From: Micrasema longulum
Lineage: Eukaryota; Arthropoda; Insecta; Trichoptera; Brachycentridae
Reading direction: 5' to 3'
DNA length: 64,000 nt
NCBI GenBank assembly: GCA_022494885.1
Contig: JAGVSM010003009.1
Span: 1 to 64,000 of the forward strand
Part shown: piece after piece, positions 56,986-64,000 of the stretch
Layout: every line of letters starts with the position of its first letter
How positions within the stretch are numbered: position 1 is the first letter of the stretch
Made by a program: the position numbers and the translations under genes
The notes under the pieces: model-generated
Databases searched by the model: none
Told to the model about the DNA's origin: nothing
What the model saw: only the letters and a program-made list of their open reading frames with translations

Positions 56986-57164
56986 TTTTTATTTTACTAT
57001 CTTTGTAAATTTAAATTTTAGTATGAATTTTTTCGTGTATGCATTAAAATATATTTAAAATGTACATAAACGTTTATAAAATAAATAAATTGAAAAAAAA
57101 ATGTAAGGGTTGCTAATTGGTTTTAAATGTTTGTGCAACAACTATGATGAAGGTTTATAGTGGG

Positions 57165-57555
57165 TTTTGCATCAGCGCATTTGCCTACCATGCAAAAGGT
57201 CTCGGGTTCGATTCCCGGCATGGTTGATATGAAATATTTATTTAAAAGGGTGTTTTTACACTTAAATATTTCATAGTCGCTGGACTGGTACCTTAAGCGT
57301 AAGATCGATCATCTTACCTTAATATTAATTATAATAATAAAAATACTCTATAGTTTTATTCCACTTTTATTTAAACTATAAAGTATTTTTATTATTGTAA
57401 TTAAAATGCAGTTCCACCAAGAAATGTCAGTAGAAAAACTCAATATTTTACCTTAATGTAACAAAAACAATCAAGATACGCTGCGATTGGTATACCAGTG
57501 AAGTGCTCTATGCACAATTAGGTGCAAAAAGGGAAATATGATGATGATATTATTT
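57165..57555 (+). repeat. SINE3 copy with an internal insertion
   Basis: Intact B-box GGGTTCGATTCCCGGCATGG at about 57200, GCGTAAGATCGATCATC before and GATACGCTGCGATTGGTATA after the interruption, and a GAAATATGATGATGA tail. It is split at TTACCTTAAT. Confidence 0.8.
57324..57447. mobile_element. 124-bp hairpin-forming insertion in SINE3
   Basis: The 10-bp target TTACCTTAAT is present at 57314-57323 and 57448-57457. The insert contains arms ATAATAAAAATACTCTATAG and, reversed, ATAATAAAAATACTTTATAG. No coding. Confidence 0.7.
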
Positions 57556-58037
57556 AAGGTCTCAAAGATTTTTGTGCAAATATTTACAAAATGACAAAAT
57601 CTCAACGTTTCTGGATTCCTTTTTATTCACAAACATGAATGTTTCATGTTTATGATTTTCATATTAGACTACTTCGCATTTAATAAATAATAATGATATT
57701 CTATAACGACTTGATACATTTCTCGCTCTGCTATAAAACCTTGTATACAAAAATAAATATATATGTATGGAGCAAGATAAATATGGAGATTTTCCCCATT
57801 TCTCTTACTTTAAGATTTAATCGTTTGTAAAAATTTCATGGAAATAACGGTGAATTTTCTGTTACGTAGAAAACCTGAGAAAATGGAGTCTGAAAATAAA
57901 ATAAACAATGATTTTTAATTTTTCCAGAACGTATTAAATTCAAATCTTGTGAAGTTTGTTTCTTTGTTATGTTTTTTATGTACTTGATGTTTTTTTTAAA
58001 AAAAAAAATTTTTATCTTGTATTTTTTTACTATATCC
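57556..58037. other. No recognised gene
   Basis: AT-rich; nothing supportable. Confidence 0.35.
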
Positions 58038-58160
58038 GGCCTAGGAACCCAATTACAAAAAAAAATTACACCATAAGGCATTCGAGCTTGAGAAATATCG
58101 CATTTTATTCATTGTTTTCTCACTGGTAATTGAACTCAGAACCTAGAACCCCCGTGTACA
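58038..58160 (-). repeat. SINE1 copy, old
   Basis: Reversed, GGCCTAGGAACCCAATTACA, TCGAGCTTGAGAAATATCGC and CTCACTGGTAATTGAACTC match SINE1 with many changes; the A-box end is lost. Confidence 0.6.
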
Positions 58161-58183
58161 CAAGGATCATGTAAACGAGACGA

Positions 58184-58275
58184 GTTGTGGTCCCGTGGGT
58201 AGTGTCACGGACTCAGTAGGTCCGAGGTTCGAATTCCGCGCTATCCGCAAAGTGTTTTCCATTTTCTTACACGTT
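58184..58275 (+). repeat. SINE2 head
   Basis: GTTGTGGTCCCGTGGGTAGT and B-box CCGAGGTTCGAATTCCGCG give the best preserved tRNA-like head of SINE2. It lies 24 bp from the SINE1 copy, head to head. Confidence 0.65.
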
Positions 58276-58509
58276 TACATTCAATGAAAAGAAAATTACA
58301 TTATTTTGATATTTCAAAAGAATGAAGAATTTTCATATTTTAAAAGAAAAACAATATATGTTTTAATTAATTCTGGTTCATCCTACATCCTTCAACATTT
58401 TTTTATCATGCGGTTGTTTCTCAATTAATTTATATATTTTAGTTGATAATTTTGTCAAAGTTTTTTGTTTTCAATTTTTTTAAAGATTGGAACCGAATTT
58501 TACCGTCTA

Positions 58510-58645
58510 GGAAGTTATCGACATGTTACAACAGAGACGGAAAATATTTTAGAGAACGGGAAATATAAATCTAGGCATTAAAAGGGCTTATAACCTGTCA
58601 TTGGTTGGTTTGATTGGCCACTTTACACTCTGTGTGAAAATATTT
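58510..58645 (+). repeat. 393-bp repeat piece
   Basis: ATGTTACAACAGAGACGG, AAATCTAGGCATTAAAAGG, CCTGTCATTGGTTGGTTTG and GGCCACTTTACACTCTGTGT. Confidence 0.65.
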
Positions 58646-59685
58646 GTTTGATTTAATGTATAATTTTACTACGCATTTTGTCCCATCAAGACGTAATATA
58701 TATAAAAACATTGTCTTATGAAGGCACTTACAAAAAACTTGTCAAACGTGTTAGTTTGACAATATCATTCCATGACAAAACGTGCAACATAATATCAACT
58801 AACATTGTATCTTAGAACTTGTTTTTAACTTTGGTTACATTTTGTTTTTGCTAAAATAATAATATACCTATTATGCAGGTATACGAGGTCATATAAAAAA
58901 ATACGCGGAATATTTGAATTTCGAATAAAAATATCGAATGGGCAAATATCACATTCTAGGAATACCGAAAAAAATATGTAAAATGGATTTCGAAATAGTA
59001 ATTGTATTTTCAAAATCGATATGGATATTGTGGAAATTTTTTTTTTTTTTTTTAAATTTCTTATAAAATACGCCGTCACAAAATCGTGACATGATTTGGC
59101 ATTTTTGCTTACTATTTGTATAGGCCGTTATTGTCGCGTGGTTTTTTCGGAGGATTTTCACATTGTGAATATATTTGCTGTGCATCTGGGTACAATACAG
59201 AATCTATAACCTTTTCTTCCAGACATAATGCACAAAAATACGGGTAAGATTACTATTATGTATAAACGCGGATGAATAATAGGACGCATTTAGATAATAA
59301 TAGACGCCGATTCATACAAAGAACATGCTGAAATGAAAAAACGTCAAACGGATCGTCCCGTATAAGGGGCATGGTCATTATTGTCAATGCTATGAACCGT
59401 TGTCGCGGAAATTCAAAATTACAATTTTCTAACTATTTTATATGCTACTTATGAGCACATTTTTTTATTATTTGAAAGTATTTCATAGACCCTTATTGAT
59501 TAAAAAAAAAAACGTAATATTTCCCTCTTGCAAAAGATTTTTTTTCTTCCTAGATTGGTGCCATGTTAGTAATATATTCATGTTATTTTTTTTGCATTTT
59601 GAATGTGTAGTTGGTTTTTCTTAGACGCGTTTTGGAGTGATAGGCGAATTTCGAAGATTTTTTTTAGAGCAAAATAGATAAATCG
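58646..59685. other. AT-rich, possible left part of a mariner copy
   Basis: ATACGAGGTCATATAAAAAA at 58878 resembles a mariner terminus and lies about the right distance upstream of the transposase relic at 59686, but no N-terminal coding could be read between. Confidence 0.3.
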
Positions 59686-59863
59686 TCCTCTCACGCCTCA
59701 TGGCTTGTTCGCGACTTTTTGGCAAAAAAAAAAGGGACCGCATTGATGCCCACAGCCCCCATATCCACTGGACTTGGCCACCTGCGACTTTTTTTTGTTC
59801 TCAAAGATGAAAAAAACTACGAAAGAACGACGTTTCGCAACCATAGAGGAGATAAAGGTCGAA
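59686..59863 (+). pseudogene. Mariner transposase relic (around the third catalytic Asp)
   Basis: Reads SSHASWLVRDFLAKKKGTAL, then after a one-base slip PQPPYPLDLATCDFFLFSKM, KKTTKERRFATIEEIKVE. This corresponds to the HTS--VR-FL----, PPYSPDLAPCDFFLFP-LK, GRRF-T-EEIK part of mariner transposases. The Asp of ATCDFF occupies the third acidic position. At least one frameshift; inactive. Confidence 0.7.
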
Positions 59864-60820
59864 GGCCATACAAAAAAGTGTGTTCCAAAAATGTTTTGAG
59901 TGGAAAAAACGCTTGCATAAGTGTGTTATATCCTATGATGATTACTTTAAATGGTACTATTTTATCATTTAAAGTAATATTGAAAAATGAATATAGATTT
60001 TTGAATAAACAAAAATTACGTGATTTCTTATTAAATATCATATAAATGGCTATAATTCCATATTTCCTTCTCTGAAAAGTTCTCCGTCCCTGTTGCAATA
60101 TGTCGGGCTTAATTGCTACCTAGGAGGTGAAATCCAGTATGTCTACTAACTCAAAATGTTTTGTTTATATACATATGTATGTGTTCAGCCGGGGCGTTTT
60201 ATATGCGTCTCACCATCACAGATATTTTTAATTGATCAAGTAATCAAATTAATTAAAAGAGGGAATAAAAAGTATTTTAAAATCATATCTCTCAAAATTT
60301 ATTCCTTTAATCTTTTTTTATATTTGGAATGAAGGGTGATTTGGGAAGGGTTCTAGACGCCTACGCGCCAAGGTCAATCAATTATTTCAACACGTGTTCG
60401 TCGGTACTCTCATTTGAACTTAAAACGTGGAGAGGAAAAAACATTATTTTCCTGGCTTATCCCTCCAAGGCGGTGAAATCCTATCCGGCCCGGGTATTTA
60501 TATCCACGTGCGCAATCAAGGATGGTTAAATCAAGAAATTCGGTGTAAATATATGGTATTGAAGCCCGAATTCAAAACTGTAGTGTATAGAGCCGCATTA
60601 CCGCTATGGGCACACTACTAACTGCCGTCATGAGCAAAAAGGTAGCCTTTTTAAATAAATCACGAAATTAGTTAAATATGATCTAGTAAATAGAATTAGT
60701 TTTGAAATCAATAACACAATAACAGGCTTTATACTTAAGGGTGGGTGCGTGCGAGCTGATTTCAGATTAAATGAGAAAGATGCATTACAATTGAAGTTAT
60801 TTATTAAGTAATTACACACG
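59864..60820. other. Unassigned; includes a GC-richer stretch 60330-60620
   Basis: Two overlapping + frames (60329-60529 and 60427-60621) cover it without recognised homology. 60085-60135 (CTGTTGCAATATGTC, GGTGAAATCCAGTA) may be an old inverted 393-repeat piece. Confidence 0.3.
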
Positions 60821-61095
60821 AGTTACATCCGATTATTTCATACAGAAGAAATTTACAATAGCGAGCACTGGTGGAGAGCTAGCTGCCAGGCAACACGAAG
60901 TATTAAGATGAAATATACCGATTTTACCGAATTTTTTCGATGTGCGGTGTTTAGTAGACTCGTCCAGGCTGACATTGCAGCGGACTACGCGTTGCGGGCT
61001 AAAGCGGGGTTCGGACCTGCCAACCTCATGATTGCTGGTGTTGCCCACCACAATGCTTCCAAAACAATTGACATACTGTATTTTTACTTATAACT
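60821..61095. other. Unassigned CpG-rich stretch
   Basis: 60940-61060 is GC-rich with open frames on both strands (+ 60908-61093, - 60833-61051). On the - strand GGCAGGTCCGAACCCCGC resembles a B-box, so a tRNA-derived SINE head is possible. Confidence 0.25.
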
Positions 61096-62833
61096 AATTA
61101 CAGTTTTTTCTAAATTTGCGTTAAGTTGATAAATACTAAACAGTGCCATATCTCAAAATATGACTTTTGCAAATAACTGCCTTTATGCTTATGACGGCAG
61201 GCTAGGACTCGGGCTAGGGGCCCAAACCTCCGGAGGGCCCCTTACCATAAAAATGCTTAAAATTTATTAAATTTTATTTAAAAGTATTTGATGACACATA
61301 TTTGGTGTAGGTACTAGTCTAGTCTAAAAACATTATTGACATGTTATTATAGCAAACCTGGCCCCCAGAGGGCCCGAGCTCAACAGGTTCATACATTATA
61401 AGCGAAAATGCAGTGTTTATATTAGATGCTTATTTATTTAAGGGAGACAAAAAAAATGGAAAACTGATGGGATTTTATTTAAAAATATTTTGTTAACGCG
61501 TTTTTTGTACAGGCTTGCTTTTAAAATGGTTAAACACATAGCGAATCCATTTATTTTCAGTAAATTCTTCAAGTATGAGCAACGAGCTACATTGAATTTG
61601 CCGAAGAGATTTTTTTATTTTTAAAATAAATGATTATCCTATTTTCCTAACCATTTATTTGTTTATTTCAAATTTAACGAAAAACTGTTAAACTTAAAAA
61701 TCTCGAATCGAAACAAAGTCCATCGATGTACAACTTAACTGTCTCTTCACGGTAATGTGTAGCTAGTATATCTCTATAAGTATAGTAAATACTGGGTTGA
61801 AATTTTTTGTACTACACCACTATACATTTACATAACTTTAAAAATATTTTTTTTATCAAATAATAAATGTTTACCAGGCACAGAATAAGCATTTTTATCA
61901 GAAATCTGAGATAAATAACCTATGCATTTAAAAGTTTACTGAGGCGTCGCACGTCACGGAAAATGAAGTAAAAGAGTACCGAATAAACGATTATCTTACA
62001 CACTCTTTACTTACAAGTATACTCAGAAGCGAGACAATTTCACGCGTCGCATGGGCGAATCGCCAAGTTGCCAGTACTTACTACCACAGTAGCTCTCCGA
62101 GCTTCGTTAAGGGTGAGTTAATGCTTTCTTCGTATTTATAACAATTATATTTAAAATATCATCACCTTTGACTTAAACTATAAATATGATTGAAGCAATC
62201 GCTTCTGATTAAAAATCTCTCATTTTTGCAAGGATATCAACTACACAACACCGTATCGCGAGGATGTTTTGAGCACTTAAAGGGAAAGTTTAAATAAATA
62301 CCCACGCCTGGTAACATTATAACTAGATATTTAATTTTTGAAGGCGTTGTTTTATTTGTTGTCCAAGGCGTTAAAACATCTAATTAAGCCTCTGGGCCTG
62401 GGTTTATAATGTCAAAATACCTACGTCAATATCTAGAAGAAAGGTTTGTTTCGTGCTCACTCACCAAAAGGGGCCCCTGGATCCCTTAATGCGGCCGTGG
62501 GTGTAGGTTCTTCCCCTACATATTAAATTATTCCACCATATAATAAAGTAAGTACATGAAGCGTCATGTACCTATTTTAGGCTCTCTGTTGTTGGTTAGA
62601 ACGTTGTATATCCAAGCAATTTTCGTGTTACAAAAGAGAACCATTCCTATTTATAAACCAGGTCTTAGAAAATCTTATAAGATTTATTTGACGAAATGAT
62701 TATCCTCAAATTAGCGAGATAGCTGACTCCGCATCTTGTATACAGACGGTAATATTAGACGGTACTTTTTATTCATCGCAAATAAAATCTGTAATTTTCA
62801 ATAAACATTTCGATTCTAACAATATCTCGAGTT
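61096..62833. other. Intergenic; possible GGGCCC-ended element and a 5' exon-like spot
   Basis: 61187-61250 and 62456-62510 share an inverted GC-rich block (GGGCTAGGGGCCC / GGATCCAGGGGCCCC reversed). 61990-62112 is CpG-rich and ends at a good donor (TTAAGG/GTGAGT). Confidence 0.25.
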
Positions 62834-63450
62834 CAACAATATTTTGAGTTTGTCCAAATTTGACAAGGACTGGATTCAACTCCCTGGGGAGCTGTTTATA
62901 TTAACATATTACAACAGAGATGAAGAACATTCACGAGACGGTAATATAGAAGTCTAGGCATCTACAGGGTTTACGACCTGTCAATGGCTGGTTTAAGTGG
63001 CCACTTTACACACTGTGTAACATTCACCATTCTGCCCATATTTGAACATCTATATTCCTTCAATTCTTTCATCTGTTGATGTTTGTAAAGTTAAAGAGCT
63101 GAAACCTTTATTTATGCGGGTGAGATTCATCAAATTGAATTATTTCACGTACATACTAAGCAACGCCTAAAAATATTATTTTGTCAATTTCTATACTTCT
63201 TCATGGACCAGGTGGATTTATCAAGAATATTTTGAGTTTGTCCAAATTTTTGTAGACAAGCACTGGATTCAACTCCCTGGGGAGCTGTTTATGTTAACAT
63301 ATTACAACAGAGATGAAGAACATTCAAGAGACGGTAATATAGAAGTCTAGGCATCTACAGGGCTTATGACCTGTCAATGGCTGGTTTAAGTGGCCACTTT
63401 ACACCCTGTGCAACATTCACCATTCTGCCCATATTTGAACATCTATATTC
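62834..63450 (+). repeat. 393-bp repeat, tandem (1.6 units)
   Basis: AACAGAGATGAAGAACATTC starts at 62913 and 63306, a period of 393. The units differ at few positions; one has an extra TTGTA near 63245. The second stops at ATCTATATTC next to the LINE endonuclease fragment. Confidence 0.85.
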
Positions 63451-63454
63451 GTGT

Positions 63455-64000
63455 TTCAAACACCACGCACGCAGGCTCTACACTTGAAAATCTCCGGGGG
63501 ATAACTATAGGAACCAGATTGATTTCATATTGATAAATTCAAGATGGAGATCGTCAATAACTAATGTAAAGACCTATCCTGGAGCAGAATGCGGTTCTGA
63601 CCATCAGCTTTTAATAGCCGATATAAAAATAAAACTTCGCAATGCCAAGGATAGACTAAAACCACGTAAATGTCTTAACAGGGCAGCTCTATCAAAGTAC
63701 AAAGACTTAATAAAAGAGAGGCTAAACGATTTCCAACCAAACCAGAACTCAGACCCTGAAACGGAATGGTTGAGACTTAAAGGCGTTATCTGTGATACTG
63801 CAGCAGTAGCTGAAAGTAGTGTATCTGAGCAGACAAGACAGCGTAAACATTGGTTGACTGAACAGACACGGGATCTCATTAACAGAAGGAAAGAGCTTAA
63901 ACAACGTGGCATCAATTTAGAAGAAGACAAACACGCGTACGCAGAAATAATCAATCACGTACAAAAATCTTACAGAAAAGACAATACGGAAATGATTAAC
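63455..64000 (+). pseudogene. RTE-like LINE, end of endonuclease and start of RT region, cut by the window edge
   Basis: From 63455 the frame reads FKHHARRLYT, a TGA (usual residue Trp), KSPGDNYRNQIDFILI, then GAECGSDHQLLIADIKIKL and on to 64000 without another stop (163 codons from 63512). NQIDFI and GSDH-L are the final motifs of the apurinic-type endonuclease; the His of SDH is catalytic. The following basic linker (RNAKDRLKPRKCLN) leads to the RT domain. It starts abruptly at the edge of the 393-repeat, so the N-terminal half is missing here. Confidence 0.8.

Noticed and set aside
63604..63954. 116-codon - strand frame
   Set aside because: Shadow of the + strand LINE endonuclease/RT frame.
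1..64000. Bacterial-style operons, CRISPR arrays, prophage or integron
   Set aside because: Spliced genes, SINEs and LINEs show this is animal nuclear DNA; no direct-repeat/spacer array was seen.

Overview
The window is AT-rich, intron-rich and crowded with transposable elements. It shows no operons and no dense coding. It is nuclear DNA of an animal, most likely an insect: splice sites are short and AT-rich, and the repeats include several families of 5'-truncated non-LTR retrotransposons (LINEs), tRNA-headed SINEs, mariner relics, P-element-like copies with a THAP start, and a Penelope-like element. Only two host genes can be supported with reasonable confidence.

Left end (1-6.1 kb, + strand). 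The last three coding exons of the mitochondrial import receptor TOM22 lie at 1120-1217, 3844-3985 and 6027-6059; the first exon is upstream of the window. The phases join without error. The last exon is only 33 nt and supplies the conserved LLGPN tail. Its introns contain SINEs, a tandem 393-bp repeat and decayed LINEs.

8.1-9.4 kb (- strand). A first coding exon encodes a secreted or membrane-anchored, acidic, N-glycosylated protein with a duplicated PVEEGIL motif. It ends at a clean GTAAGT donor. I do not recognise the family, and its later exons were not found. A CpG-rich stretch at 17.4-17.8 kb is a possible distal promoter for it or for another transcript.

10-64 kb. This is repeat-dominated intergenic or intronic DNA. 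Recurrent families, numbered here for internal reference, are: SINE1 (4 copies, tRNA-like head), SINE2 (4 copies plus a tail), SINE3 (about 11 copies or pieces), LINE-A to LINE-I (all 3' ends or fragments), a 393-bp repeat (tandem at 3.2 and 62.8 kb, single pieces elsewhere), two 0.8-kb P-like elements with perfect 8-bp target duplications, a mariner deletion derivative inserted in a SINE2 copy, a Tc1/mariner-type MITE, a Penelope-like GIY-YIG relic split by a 594-bp MITE, a tail-to-tail LINE pair, and a 63-bp in-frame minisatellite. Two further exon-like segments (21131-21218 and about 34684-34872) may belong to host genes with very large introns. The right edge enters an RTE-like LINE in its endonuclease/RT region.

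Several nested insertions give an internal order of events: mariner into SINE2, MITE into Penelope, P-like element into or beside LINE-B, 393-unit into LINE-D, and a hairpin element into SINE3. No previously undescribed multi-gene system is evident. The most unusual items are the P-like pair, the 393-bp repeat that exists both as tandem array and as a single insertion with target duplication, and the frame-preserving minisatellite. All homology calls were made by eye.
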